Shown here: positions 18,767 to 28,834 of the stretch, piece by piece
Layout: each line of letters begins with the position of its first letter
Position numbering within the stretch: the first letter of the stretch is position 1
Assembly: GCF_000020685.1 (NCBI RefSeq)
Contig: NC_012526.1
Span: 402,001-466,000, forward strand
DNA length: 64,000 nucleotides
Source: Deinococcus deserti VCD115
Lineage (GTDB): Bacteria > Deinococcota > Deinococci > Deinococcales > Deinococcaceae
Direction: 5' to 3'
Notes under the pieces: model-generated
Seen by the model: the letters and a program-made list of their open reading frames with translations, nothing else
Told to the model about the DNA's origin: nothing
Databases searched by the model: none
Made by a program: the position numbers and the translations under genes

Positions 18767-19517
18767 TTCAATGTAACCAGTTCTTCTGTCTGTTCCCAGT
18801 CGCTGAGGAGTTTATGAAAACCTTATGGCAGCTTTGAGTCGGAATTCTGCCTCAGATGACTGGCGTACTCCAGCCTTAATCTCAGGAAGCATCACGGCGT
18901 ACAGTCGTCACAACGATGACCCTGAATGAGATCGGCAGATGCCATTTCCCTGAACGTTGTCCACCTGGGAAGGCGCGCAGAACAGGTCTAAAGGAAAAAG
19001 AGTCGTGTTCCGTACTCAGGTCCCTGACCAGAATCAGGCGACACAAACCAGTGGACCTGATTCCGATAGGACCTTACGGTCCGAAGAAATTGATCCACCA
19101 GCAGGTGCACGGCCAGGAGCTTCAAAAATGCAGACAGAATTGTGCCGCTACTGGTCGAGAACAGAATGGTGTGCTGCCTTCCCCTATAGCCAAAGCCTGG
19201 TTACCGGCAACTTCCTGCGCTTGATCCTGGGAATGGCAAGACAGCCTCAGGGGTATATCTTCCCTGGCCGGGTGTGGTGCTTACTGCCCTTACCTTCTCT
19301 GGGGAGCGCGGTAATGGGTCAGCATGCGTCTGCCCTTGGCCGGATTGAGACTCGGAAAACCTGGAAAAATGTTCGACGACAAAGCCCCCGTTTTCATGGG
19401 GGCTTTGTCGTCATGTTTGGTTGTCGCAATCTCTGTACAACAGACCGGAACTACATACCTGCGAGCTGCACCGCTTGAGGTTGCCTTACAGGTCTGGATT
19501 TCAGCTCGACAGATCTC
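18767..19517. other. About 750 bp with no recognisable gene
   Basis: Both strands were read. Open frames here are short and show no family features. The region contains one strong inverted repeat (19375-19412). TATATC at 19254-19259 could be a + strand -10. It may encode a small RNA ending at that hairpin, or be a decayed gene. Confidence 0.45.
19375..19412. terminator. Strong symmetrical hairpin
   Basis: A perfect 15-bp stem, GACGACAAAGCCCCC (19375-19389) and GGGGGCTTTGTCGTC (19398-19412), with an 8-nt loop. The inner GCCCCC/GGGGGC stem followed by TTT fits a terminator in either direction. It lies 105 bp beyond the - strand glycine-zipper gene stop, so it may end that transcript or a + strand RNA from the gene-free region. 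Confidence 0.6.
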
Positions 19518-20102
19518 TTACAGCCTGGAGGTCGTGCTGTCGCTGCCACCAACAAACTCGCCGTTGTGACGACGCATGACTTCTTCCAGCACGTCGTTGG
19601 GCACAGTGTCCTCTACAGCCACTGCACGGCCGCCACGGCTCATGGTGCTGTCGATGCTGTCGTAGTGGGTATCGTCCACTTCGTATTCGGCTGTCCTGCC
19701 GTCGTGATTTTCATCCACACCCATGGCACCACCGGTGGCGCCCACTGCAGCGCCTACGCCCGCGCCCAGGGCCGTCATGCCCAGAATCACCGGGAGCGCC
19801 AGTCCGCCGGTGGCAGCCGTGGCAGCGGCCGTGCCGATGACGCCAGCTGCACTCAGCACACCAGCGCCGGCACCTACCGCAGCGCCCACACCGGTGCCCT
19901 TGACTGCTCCAGCACCAGCATCCTCGGCACCGGCGCTGGCACCGTCACCGCCATCGCTATAGCTCTGGGTCGTCGTGGTGGAGGCCGAACCGCGGCGGTT
20001 CAGGGTAGTGCTTCCCATTTCCTCGCGGACCACGCCACGCTGCCTCAGGTCGGAAACAAAGGCGTCAGCGTCAGCAGCAGTTGGAAAAATAATATGTTTC
20101 AT
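19518..20102 (-). CDS. Glycine-zipper protein of unknown function
   Basis: 194 residues. An N-terminal segment ([24 protein letters not shown]) resembles the small alpha/beta start of general-stress-type proteins. Then comes a Ser/Thr-rich linker, a long Gly/Ala-rich zone (about 65-128; [15 protein letters not shown].., [16 protein letters not shown]) with GxxxG zippers able to pack as paired membrane helices, and an acidic C-terminal domain. Such proteins are seen widely in Deinococcus, but I know no function. It is divergent from the DEAD-box helicase. Confidence 0.75.
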   Translation of the reverse strand: MKHIIFPTAADADAFVSDLRQRGVVREEMGSTTLNRRGSASTTTTQSYSDGGDGASAGAEDAGAGAVKGTGVGAAVGAGAGVLSAAGVIGTAAATAATGGLALPVILGMTALGAGVGAAVGATGGAMGVDENHDGRTAEYEVDDTHYDSIDSTMSRGGRAVAVEDTVPNDVLEEVMRRHNGEFVGGSDSTTSRL

Positions 20103-20207
20103 GCCTCAATTGTTGTCAGAGGCAGATTCGGGCATATGAGATTCCGCGAAAGACGGACTGTAAAACACAGAAGGTTGTCCTGACCTTTCTTAAGGCTGAG
20201 GGTGGCT

Positions 20208-20213
20208 TATACT
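20208..20213 (+). promoter_or_regulatory. Candidate promoter of the helicase gene
   Basis: TATACT in CTTATACTGATG. No good -35 is seen. If used, the transcript has a leader of about 180 nt, as is common for cold-inducible RNA helicases. Weak evidence. Confidence 0.3.
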
Positions 20214-20396
20214 GATGTGCTTGCTGCCCGTGCTGTGTTCTGCACCCAGGGTGGCGATCCCTCCGGGACCTCAACAGTTCCGACCGTTTCTTTCTCCGCT
20301 GCGTGTGTCACTGGCCGCGCATTTCCAGATCCCCTCCCGGCAGGGCCCACCGCCGGAGGCAGCCCGCATTTCAAGCGGTGCTGCGGAAGGACTGCC

Positions 20397-21863
20397 ATGC
20401 CCCGAACCTCTGCTCCCCATCGCCCCCGCCCCGAAACCGCCCAACCCAGCGTGACGCCTGACCGCTGGCCCGAGCTGCTCGGTGGCCGCACTCCCACTCC
20501 CGTCCAGGCAGGTGCCATTCCTGCTCTGCTGGCCGGACGCGACGTGATTACGACCGCGCGCACCGGCAGCGGAAAAACACTGGCGTTTCTGATTCCGGCG
20601 GCAGCACGCGGCATCGGGATGAGTGCCGCGCGCGGCATGCGCCCCGAGGTGCTGGTCATTACGCCCACCCGGGAACTGGCGGTGCAGATCCGTGATGTGG
20701 CGCGTGAACTCGGCATGCCCGCCGGACGCATTACCGGCGGCATCACGCCGGCCCAGACGCGCAGCGAGGCCAGTGGCAAGGGCCTGATTGCCGGCACTCC
20801 GGGGCGCCTCAAGGATCTGGTCAACAAGGGTGAACTGGACCTGCGCGGCCTGCGGTACGTGGTGCTCGACGAGGCCGACGAACTGCTCTCGCTGGGCTTC
20901 CTGAAGGATGTGGGTGACATCCTGCGCGCCGCCCAGCGGGCTGCCGCGCCCACCCACCTGCAGATGGCCATGGCCTCGGCGACTTTCCCGGCAGCTATCC
21001 GCAGTGTGGCTGAGCAGTTCATGAAGTCGCCCGAGCGCATCGACATCATGCCTGACCCCACAGTGGCCGCCCGCGCCGACGAGGACATCCTGGGCGGGGC
21101 CACTGGAGCGACACACCTGCTGGTCAACACCAGCCGGGCCGACGTGCTGGACGTCACCGCCGAGCATGTCCGTGACGCCCTGAAAGCACCGGGCGGCTGC
21201 GTGGTGATTTTCTGCCGCACCAAGCATCTGGTCAAGCGGCGCGCCGAGCAGCTGCAGGCCATGCTGCCGGGCGAACTCGTCAGCCCGCTGCAGGGCAACA
21301 TGGACCAGAAAAAGCGCGAGCGCACCATGCAGCAGCTGCGTGACGGCCAGTCCCGCGTGCTGATTGCCACGGACATCGCCGGTCGCGGCATCGACCTGCC
21401 TGAAGTGCGCATCGTGATTCATATGGATGTGGCCGCCACTGCTGAGGACCACGTCCACCGTTCCGGCCGTACGGCACGCGCCGGCCGTCCCGGAGTCAAC
21501 CTCGTGCTGCTGATTCCTGAGCAGCGGGCGCTGTGGCAGAGCATCCGCCGGAGCCTGCCGGCGCCGCTGCACCCTCCTGTGACCCGCGAGGAATCCCAGA
21601 TCGACAAGGAGATCCAGGAGAAGCAGGGTGGCGGCGGCAACCGGGGCGGCGCAAGCTCCGGGCGCAGCCAGGGCGGCAGGAGCCAGGAGGGAAGCCGGCA
21701 GGGCCCGGGCCGCAGCAGTGAGACCCGTGGGCAGTCCAGGCCCCAGGGCCAGCCCCGTGATCAGGGTCAGGCCCGCGGCAGCCGTGACGGTGGCCGCAGC
21801 GAGTCCCGGAGCGGAACCGGGGCAGGACGGGTAGGTCCGCAGCCCGCCCGCCGCCGCCGCTGA
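20397..21863 (+). CDS. DEAD-box ATP-dependent RNA helicase
   Basis: 488 residues. Q-motif TPTPVQAGAIP, motif I TARTGSGKT, Ia PTRELAVQ, Ib TPGRLKDL, II DEAD, III SAT, IV VIFCRTKHL, V ATDIAGRGIDLP and VI HRSGRTARAGRPG are all present. The last roughly 70 residues are a disordered Gly/Arg/Gln/Ser-rich tail of the kind that binds RNA non-specifically. Likely roles are ribosome assembly or RNA decay, especially in the cold or under stress. I chose ATG 20397 (MPRTSAPHRPRP) with GGAAGGA about 7 nt upstream; an open frame reaches 20202 but lacks family similarity. It ends at a strong terminator. Confidence 0.92.
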   Translation: MPRTSAPHRPRPETAQPSVTPDRWPELLGGRTPTPVQAGAIPALLAGRDVITTARTGSGKTLAFLIPAAARGIGMSAARGMRPEVLVITPTRELAVQIRDVARELGMPAGRITGGITPAQTRSEASGKGLIAGTPGRLKDLVNKGELDLRGLRYVVLDEADELLSLGFLKDVGDILRAAQRAAAPTHLQMAMASATFPAAIRSVAEQFMKSPERIDIMPDPTVAARADEDILGGATGATHLLVNTSRADVLDVTAEHVRDALKAPGGCVVIFCRTKHLVKRRAEQLQAMLPGELVSPLQGNMDQKKRERTMQQLRDGQSRVLIATDIAGRGIDLPEVRIVIHMDVAATAEDHVHRSGRTARAGRPGVNLVLLIPEQRALWQSIRRSLPAPLHPPVTREESQIDKEIQEKQGGGGNRGGASSGRSQGGRSQEGSRQGPGRSSETRGQSRPQGQPRDQGQARGSRDGGRSESRSGTGAGRVGPQPARRRR

Positions 21864-21877
21864 CACTGAGTCACATG

Positions 21878-21907
21878 CCCCTCTCTGAATATCAGGGAGG
21901 GGTTTTT
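21878..21907 (+). terminator. Rho-independent terminator of the helicase gene
   Basis: An 11-bp stem (21878-21888 with 21892-21902, one T-G pair), a 3-nt loop, then TTTTT at 21903-21907. Confidence 0.9.
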
Positions 21908-21940
21908 CCTTGGCCCTCAGAAAAGACGGCTGAATCCCGG

Positions 21941-22060
21941 TATTGTTCTGGGGCCTGGTGAAATAACGTCTCCCCGGAGTGCCGCCAGGAAGCGACCAGG
22001 CCGTAGGCCTAGTGCCGACTACTTCAGCAGGACGGGCGCTTTTCGTCTGAGAGGTCAGAG
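21941..22060 (+). other. Possible structured RNA
   Basis: A closing helix GGCCTGGT (21952-21959) with ACCAGGCC (21995-22002) encloses a smaller CTCCCCGGAG element. It is followed by GTAG..CTAC and GACG..CGTC pairings (to about 22051). It lies after the helicase terminator with no + strand gene downstream, so if real it is a stand-alone RNA. It does not fit the SRP RNA, tmRNA or RNase P cores that I know. Either strand is possible. Confidence 0.25.
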
Positions 22061-22133
22061 CACCAGAGGTCAGCCTCCTGGCCGCTTCATGTTGCCAGGC
22101 AACGGACGCAGCCGCCGCGCTGTCACGTAAGGC

Positions 22134-22691
22134 TCAGCGCCTCAGCCAGGGAGCCGCCCAGCGCGTGACCGTCGGCATCACCAGATAGGTCATCACCGCC
22201 ACCACCAGCACCATCTGCGGCAGTGCGCGCAGCAGGGGCGGCCAGTGTCCCACGGCGGGGGCCAGCAGCAGACCGCTGCCCACGCTCACCGGATACAGGG
22301 CCGCCAGCGTGACCAGCGCCATTTTCCATCGGGGAGGCTGACGCAGGGTGGGCGCTGCAGGCGGCGTGAACCAGAACTCCAGCCCGGGCTGTTTCTCGAA
22401 GCTGACCTGACCATCAATCAGGGGCTCGACTTTGGAAAGCCATTCGGCACGCTCGGCCGAGAGTTCCCAGTCGGCGGCAGCGCGCAGCGAATCGAACCGT
22501 GTGACCAGCGTGTACTCCCGGTCTCCGGCCACCGGACGGATGATGCCGGTGCCGCGGTGCCCAGGCACGCGGCTCAGCAGCGCTGCACCCTCGGTCAGCA
22601 GGGCTTCGTATTCGGCTTCACGGCCAGGACGCACCCGGCGGCGCACCACCAGACTGACCGGGTCGGTCTCGGCGCGTTCCGGCAGGCTCAT
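22134..22691 (-). CDS. Antibiotic-biosynthesis-monooxygenase-like (ABM) membrane protein
   Basis: 185 residues. An ABM ferredoxin-like domain (about 10-108: VSLVVRRRVRPGREAEYEALL.., TLVTRFDSLRAAADW) is followed by two TM helices (about 122-142 and 150-172). This is the known ABM plus membrane-tail type found beside unrelated genes. The activity is unknown; soluble ABM proteins are cofactor-free monooxygenases or heme-binding proteins. The hisD stop codon directly precedes its ATG (TAAATG), so it is almost surely co-translated with hisD. Confidence 0.8.
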   Translation of the reverse strand: MSLPERAETDPVSLVVRRRVRPGREAEYEALLTEGAALLSRVPGHRGTGIIRPVAGDREYTLVTRFDSLRAAADWELSAERAEWLSKVEPLIDGQVSFEKQPGLEFWFTPPAAPTLRQPPRWKMALVTLAALYPVSVGSGLLLAPAVGHWPPLLRALPQMVLVVAVMTYLVMPTVTRWAAPWLRR

Positions 22692-23999
22692 TTACAGCCG
22701 GCTCTCGATGGCGCGGGCGTGCGCTTCCAGGCCCTCGGCGCGCGCCAGGACAGCGCCGGCCGGTCCAATGTGCTGCACTGCACTGGCGTTGAGCCCCACC
22801 ACACTGATGATGTTCTGAAAGTCCCTCACGTTGACCGGGCTCATGAAGCGCGCAGTGCCGCCGGTAGGCATCACGTGGCTGGGGCCGGCCACGTAGTCGC
22901 CCAGCGCTTCCATGCTGTACTCCCCAAGAAACACGCCTCCGGCGCGTGTGACCTGCCCCAGCAGACTCCAGGGATCACGGGTCAGCAGGCACAGGTGCTC
23001 AGGGGCGTACAGGTTGGCCAGGGCCAGGGCTTCGTTCAGGTCGGCGGCCAGCACCACTTTCATGCGGGAAAGCACGCTGTCACGGGCCCAGCTGCGGTTG
23101 GGCTCAGGCAGGGCTTCAAGCTGACCGCTGAGCTCCGCCTGCACGGCCACAAGCAGCGCGCGGCTGGTCGAGACCAGCACCGGCTCGGCACCGTTGTGCT
23201 CGGCCTGGGCCAGCAGATCGGCCGCCACGTGACGGGGGTCGGCGCTGTCGTCGGCCACCACCAGCGTCTCGGTGGGCCCCGGCAGGCTTTCGATCCCGGT
23301 CTGGCCGTAGACCAGCCGCTTGGCAATCACCACGAACAGGTTGCCGGGGCCGGCAATCTTGTCCACGGCGGCAATACTGGCGGTGCCGTAGGCCAGCGCG
23401 GCAATCGCCTGGGCACCGCCAGCCCGGTAGATCTGGGTAATCCCCAGTTCACGTGCGGCCACCAGAATCGCCGGGTGAACCGTGCCGTCACGGGCCGGCG
23501 GCGTGGTCACCACGATGTCCTGCACTCCGGCCACCTGCGCCGGCACGGCTGTGTGAATCAGGGTGCTGATCAGAGGCGCCAGGCCTCCAGGGACATACAC
23601 GCCTACGCGTGACAGCGGGCGCACCAGTTGCCCCAGGGCACCTTCGGGGGTGTGGTTCAGGAACCCGTGCGCCGGCTGCTGTTCATAAAAGGCGCGGACG
23701 CGGGCCACCGCCAGCCGGATGGCCGCGTGCAGTTCCTCGTCTACCTGTGCGGCGGCAATCTCGGCGCCGCTGACGGCCAGCACCTCCGGGCGCGTGCCGT
23801 CAAGTTTCTCGGTCCAGTCACGCAGGGCGTCGTCCCCACGGGCGCGGACGTCGGCCAGGATGCGCTCGACGACCTGCTCAGGGCTCAAAGCCTCACCGAA
23901 AGTCGCCTCGATGCGAGCCAGAACAGCGTCCGGTACAGGAATCTCATCGAAACTGCGGGTCAGGGCGGCGCGCGCCGCGGCACCTTCTAGAACTTGCAT
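22692..23999 (-). CDS. hisD: Histidinol dehydrogenase
   Basis: 435 residues; performs the last two steps of histidine synthesis (L-histidinol to L-histidine, NAD-dependent, zinc enzyme). Visible landmarks are RVGVYVPGGLAPLISTLIHTAVPAQVAG, RAGGAQAIAALAYGTASIAAVDKIAGPGN, the PGPTETLVVAD motif, LAQAEHNG (Zn ligand and catalytic His region), YAPEHLCL, and YVAGPSHVMPTGGTARF. Full length. Other his genes are absent, as expected for scattered histidine genes in Deinococcus. The start at ATG 23999 (MQVLEGAAAR) is favoured over the longer frame to 24194, whose extra residues are not family-like. Confidence 0.95.
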   Translation of the reverse strand: MQVLEGAAARAALTRSFDEIPVPDAVLARIEATFGEALSPEQVVERILADVRARGDDALRDWTEKLDGTRPEVLAVSGAEIAAAQVDEELHAAIRLAVARVRAFYEQQPAHGFLNHTPEGALGQLVRPLSRVGVYVPGGLAPLISTLIHTAVPAQVAGVQDIVVTTPPARDGTVHPAILVAARELGITQIYRAGGAQAIAALAYGTASIAAVDKIAGPGNLFVVIAKRLVYGQTGIESLPGPTETLVVADDSADPRHVAADLLAQAEHNGAEPVLVSTSRALLVAVQAELSGQLEALPEPNRSWARDSVLSRMKVVLAADLNEALALANLYAPEHLCLLTRDPWSLLGQVTRAGGVFLGEYSMEALGDYVAGPSHVMPTGGTARFMSPVNVRDFQNIISVVGLNASAVQHIGPAGAVLARAEGLEAHARAIESRL

Positions 24000-24090
24000 A
24001 GCTTGGACCTCTGAAGTGGGAATGAAAGCGAAGACTGGCACGAAGGAGCCTGTCGGTACAAAGGGCACAGGGCACTCAGGGCACAGGAGT

Positions 24091-24711
24091 TCACGACCGC
24101 TCGCCGGAACCGCCCGCGCGGCGCCTTCGCCGCTCACGCTCAGGCGTGGCCGGCTTGTGGGCTTCACCCTGAACGTTGGCCTCGATCGGACCAAAATCGG
24201 TGGGCTGGATCAGGCGCATCAGGGGGTAGTGGCCCCCGCGTCCGATATACACGTAGGCATTGCCGGGCCGCAGGAAATATCCGCAGGTCTGCACCCCGCC
24301 GATCTCGGTGTCCGGCAGGCGCTGAATCAAGACCCGCCCGCCGGTCAGCTGCGCGTGCAGACGGTCGTCCGCACCTGAGGCGCAGCGCAGCCTGAGCCAC
24401 AGCAGCAGACTGACAGGATCGTGGTAGTCGGTGGTCAGCGGCTGAGAGACCTCCTCCTTGCCCTGGCGCAGGGTGATCAGTCCCGACCGCCGGTCGAACA
24501 CGGTTTCGAAACTGGCCCGGCCACGGCCGTCGCCCTCGGCGTAGCCCTGACTGGTCAGCGCGCGTGGGTGCATACGGCTGGTTTGCACCCGCCGCACTTC
24601 CGGCAGCACCCCCCCGAAATCGGTCTGGACCCGGGCCACCAGCGAACTACGTTCGGTGTGCAGAGTCCACAGCTGTTCTCCAGCGTAACGGCCTCCCAGC
24701 GTGAGGGTCAT
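24091..24711 (-). CDS. DUF3108-like conserved protein
   Basis: 206 residues. The sequence looks like a beta-rich barrel: alternating strands, VFDRRSGLITLRQGKEE (compare the converted-residue motif of DUF3108/YfbK-like barrels), and a mid-protein DPVSLLLWLRLR helix. It ends in a very basic tail (PERERRRRRAGGSGERS). No signal peptide is visible from this start, which is odd for a family that is usually periplasmic. It lies 38 bp after deoB on the same strand, so the two may form an operon. Function unknown; the family assignment is tentative. Confidence 0.65.
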   Translation of the reverse strand: MTLTLGGRYAGEQLWTLHTERSSLVARVQTDFGGVLPEVRRVQTSRMHPRALTSQGYAEGDGRGRASFETVFDRRSGLITLRQGKEEVSQPLTTDYHDPVSLLLWLRLRCASGADDRLHAQLTGGRVLIQRLPDTEIGGVQTCGYFLRPGNAYVYIGRGGHYPLMRLIQPTDFGPIEANVQGEAHKPATPERERRRRRAGGSGERS

Positions 24712-24749
24712 GGTGAAGCTCTCGGAGCCCAGCTGCAGAGGAGCGGCGC

Positions 24750-25925
<1,176 letters not shown>

Positions 25926-25931
25926 GGCCCC

Positions 25932-25937
25932 AGTGTA
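25932..25937 (-). promoter_or_regulatory. Leaderless -10 box of deoB
   Basis: TACACT on the - strand, 6 nt (ggggcc) before ATG 25925. Confidence 0.65.
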
Positions 25938-26001
25938 AGCCCGGCCCCGGTCCTCTTCAGTCAACCGTGCAGGTGCTCACGGCCGCCTGCTGCACACATG
26001 C

Positions 26002-26007
26002 TACGCT
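26002..26007 (+). promoter_or_regulatory. Leaderless -10 box of the lptB-like gene
   Basis: TACGCT, 7 nt before GTG 26015. It lies 64 bp from the divergent deoB -10, so the two promoters share one short region. Confidence 0.55.
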
Positions 26008-26014
26008 GCCAGAT

Positions 26015-26809
26015 GTGACCGTGCCCGCCGCTTCCAGCCCGCCCCAGACTGCCTTTTCCGCTGGCGTGGCCCCTCTGGACGGGCGGCCACATCTGGTCGC
26101 AGAGCACCTTGGCAAGACCTATGGGCGCCGGGCCGTGGTGCGGGACGCCAGCTTTATGGTGCGGCCCGGTGAGATCGTGGCCCTGTTCGGGCCGAACGGA
26201 GCCGGCAAGACCACCACTTTCTACATGCTGGTGGGTTTTATCCGGCCTGGGGCGGGACGTATTCATATCGGTGATCGGGACGTGACCCGCCTGCCCATGC
26301 ATGAGCGCGCGCGGCTGGGGGTCGGCTACCTGCCCCAGGAGCCCAGCGCCTTTCGCAAGCTCACGGCCCGCGACAACCTGCTGGCCATCCTCGAATACCA
26401 GAAGCTGTCCAGAGCCGAGCAGGAAGCGCGCGCAGACTCGCTGCTGGCCGAGTTCGGATTGACCCATCTGGCCGGCAGCTACGCCTATCAGCTGTCCGGT
26501 GGCGAGCGGCGGCGCCTGGAACTTGCCCGTGCACTGACCACCGACCCGGACTACCTGCTGCTCGACGAGCCGTTTACCGGCGTGGACCCCAAGAGCATCC
26601 GTGAGATCCAGCGGTTGATCCGTGACTTGCGCGACCGGCGGGGCCTGGGTGTCTTTATTACCGATCACAACGTCCGCGAGACCATCGCCCTGACTGACCG
26701 CGTCTATCTGATGTATGACGGCGAGGTCAAGTTTGAGGGCACACCGCAGGAGTTCTCGCAGGATGAGGACGCCCGACGCCACTATCTGGGCGACGACTTC
26801 GAGCTGTAA
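26015..26809 (+). CDS. lptB: LptB-like ABC transporter ATP-binding protein
   Basis: 264 residues from GTG 26015 (or GTG 26021); the spacing from TACGCT decides the start. Walker [20 protein letters not shown], a Q-loop with [13 protein letters not shown], signature [15 protein letters not shown], Walker [14 protein letters not shown] and the H-switch in FITDHNVRE closely follow LptB, the engine of lipopolysaccharide export. Deinococcus lacks classical LPS, so here it probably moves another envelope lipid or glycolipid with LptF/G-type permeases encoded elsewhere. It is followed after 13 bp by the DUF3084 gene. Confidence 0.85.
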   Translation: MTVPAASSPPQTAFSAGVAPLDGRPHLVAEHLGKTYGRRAVVRDASFMVRPGEIVALFGPNGAGKTTTFYMLVGFIRPGAGRIHIGDRDVTRLPMHERARLGVGYLPQEPSAFRKLTARDNLLAILEYQKLSRAEQEARADSLLAEFGLTHLAGSYAYQLSGGERRRLELARALTTDPDYLLLDEPFTGVDPKSIREIQRLIRDLRDRRGLGVFITDHNVRETIALTDRVYLMYDGEVKFEGTPQEFSQDEDARRHYLGDDFEL

Positions 26810-26822
26810 GGAGAGGTAAGGC

Positions 26823-28637
26823 ATGCTCTGGCTGTTCCTGCCCTTTGTGGTGATCCTGTCCGGCGTAGTGGCCTACGCCGCCGATACCATTGCCAAAAAG
26901 GTGGGCCGCCGTCATCTGCGCTGGTTCGGGCTGCGGCCCAAGCAGACTGCCCTGATCGTGGCGGTGCTTTCAGGCATGGGCATCAGCGCCGCCAGCCTGG
27001 CGGCATTTCTGGCCCTGAACAGCAGTGCGATCAATACCATCGCGCAGGCCGATCAGCTGAGGCCGAAGATCGAGGCCCTGAACAAGGACCTCAGGGCCGT
27101 GCAGGGCGAACTGGGTGCCGCCCAGAAGGAACGGGACCGGGCCCAGCAGGAAGCCGCACAGCTGCGTGAGCAGCAGCAGGCAGCCCTGCGTGATCTGGAC
27201 TCCGCACGCCGTGATCTGAAAGCGGCCCGCGCCGCCGAGCAGACTCTTAAAACCGAAGCTCAGCGTCTGCAAAGGACCGTGCAGGCCATCGAGCAGCGGG
27301 CGCAGGAAAGCCGTACCCGGCTGGAAAAGTCCGAGGCTGCCCTGCAAGCCAGCCGCGCGCGCGCAGAGACGCTGGACGCACAGGTCCTGGATCTCGGGGC
27401 CCGGGCCGCACTCGCCGAACAGGAAGCCAGCAGCGCCCAGGACCGGGCGCGGGCTGCCCAGGTTCAGGCCGAGGAGGTGCTGGCCCGGGCCCGCTCAGCA
27501 CAGGAGCGCGCTGAGCGGGCCGAGCAGCGTGCCCAGCAGGCCCAGGCGCGTGCGGTTCAGGTGGAAGCACGTGCAGTGCGGGCTGAAGCGCGGGCGGTTG
27601 AATCCGAAGCCCGCGTAGCTCAGTCGGTGGCCAGGGCATCTCAGGCTCAGCAGCAGGCAGAGGAGGCCCGGCAGAGCCTGAGCCGCCTGAGTGTTCAGGC
27701 ACGTGCCCTGGAAGTTTCCAGACAGCAGGCAGAGACGGCCCTGGCTGCCGCGCAGCAGGCACGCGTGCAGGCGGAGAAGGAACGCCAGGTGGCTCAGAGC
27801 TCTCTGGATGCCCTGGCCACCGAGCGGGCCAAACTCACCTCGGACCGTGACCGCGTGGCCAGTGAGCGCAACCGGGCTGTCCAGGAGCGCGCCCAGGCCA
27901 CCCGCGAACGGGACCAGGTTCGCCGGGATCTCGCTGCGCTGCGCACGCAACAGAGCCAGCTGCATGCAAGCAACGAGGCGCTGGCCCGTGATCTGGCCAG
28001 TACCCGGGCCTCGCTGGGCAAGCTCCAGGACGAGTACAGCAGCGCCCGCACCGAACTGAACGTCAGCCGCAATACTGAGCTGGCCTATCCCAAAAACGAG
28101 CTGGTGTACGCCGCAGTGGTGCCCAGCGTGCGCAGCCTGGATGCCTTTCTGTCCACGGCAGGCCGCGCCGCACAGGCCCGGGGTGCGCGGGGTACGCCGC
28201 CGGTGCGCCTGAGTGGCCCGGCCCGTACGGCGCTGGAGACCAAGCTGCGAGGCCTCAATGCCAGCACCTTCGTGCAGTGCCGCTCGGCGCAGAACAGTGC
28301 TGTAGGTTTTGCCGTCGACCTGAGCTGTGAAGCGCGCCCCAATGCCGTGCTGTACCGGGGCGGGGAAGTGATTCGCCGGACCACGGTCACACTGGGAGGC
28401 GGAACCTACGCCATGCAGCAGCAGATCAGCGATCTGGTCACGGACGCTGTGCTTGACCTGACCACGCGCGGGGTGCCCAACGAGTACATCACCAACCAGG
28501 GACTTGATGTCAATGAGTTCGTCACCCTGATCACCCGCCTGAGCAGCCGCGAGGGAAGCAGCGCCGTCGTGGGTATCGCCGCGCGCGAGGACGTCAAGCC
28601 TGGTGGGCGTGTCGATCTGTATCCCGTGCTGCCCTGA
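26823..28637 (+). CDS. DUF3084 coiled-coil membrane protein
   Basis: 604 residues. Two N-terminal TM helices (about 1-18 and 41-65), then a very long coiled coil rich in Ala, Gln, Arg and Glu (about 78-420) with heptad and 11-mer-like repeats (for example [19 protein letters not shown]), then a folded C-terminal domain (about 425-604). This is the DUF3084 architecture found in Deinococcus-Thermus and cyanobacteria. GGAGAGG lies about 6 nt upstream, directly after the lptB-like gene, which suggests a link with envelope lipid transport or a periplasm-spanning role. The inference comes from neighbours only. The coiled-coil DNA is repetitive and could vary in length between strains. Confidence 0.88.
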   Translation: MLWLFLPFVVILSGVVAYAADTIAKKVGRRHLRWFGLRPKQTALIVAVLSGMGISAASLAAFLALNSSAINTIAQADQLRPKIEALNKDLRAVQGELGAAQKERDRAQQEAAQLREQQQAALRDLDSARRDLKAARAAEQTLKTEAQRLQRTVQAIEQRAQESRTRLEKSEAALQASRARAETLDAQVLDLGARAALAEQEASSAQDRARAAQVQAEEVLARARSAQERAERAEQRAQQAQARAVQVEARAVRAEARAVESEARVAQSVARASQAQQQAEEARQSLSRLSVQARALEVSRQQAETALAAAQQARVQAEKERQVAQSSLDALATERAKLTSDRDRVASERNRAVQERAQATRERDQVRRDLAALRTQQSQLHASNEALARDLASTRASLGKLQDEYSSARTELNVSRNTELAYPKNELVYAAVVPSVRSLDAFLSTAGRAAQARGARGTPPVRLSGPARTALETKLRGLNASTFVQCRSAQNSAVGFAVDLSCEARPNAVLYRGGEVIRRTTVTLGGGTYAMQQQISDLVTDAVLDLTTRGVPNEYITNQGLDVNEFVTLITRLSSREGSSAVVGIAAREDVKPGGRVDLYPVLP

Positions 28638-28834
28638 GCGGTCAGGGAGTGCTCAGGGTGCCCACAGGAGAGAGGAATGCCACTGGCTTCTCAGGCGTAG
28701 CGAACTCCGGCCCTGAAAACCAGCAAGTCCCGCTTTGAAGCGGGTCCTGCAGCGTGGTGCTCAAAATCAATACTAAAAATGCAGATCGTGTCAGCGGTCA
28801 AACTCTGGTCATCCCTGGCCGCTACACTCCCGGC

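Noticed and set aside
21941..22060. SRP (4.5S) RNA, tmRNA or RNase P RNA
   Set aside because: The GGAAG-containing SRP apical motif, the tmRNA tag/acceptor ends and the RNase P core blocks are not present; only a generic structured element is claimed.
22245..23612. Long open frame antisense to hisD
   Set aside because: The - strand hisD is full length with all motifs; the antisense frame has no recognisable domain.
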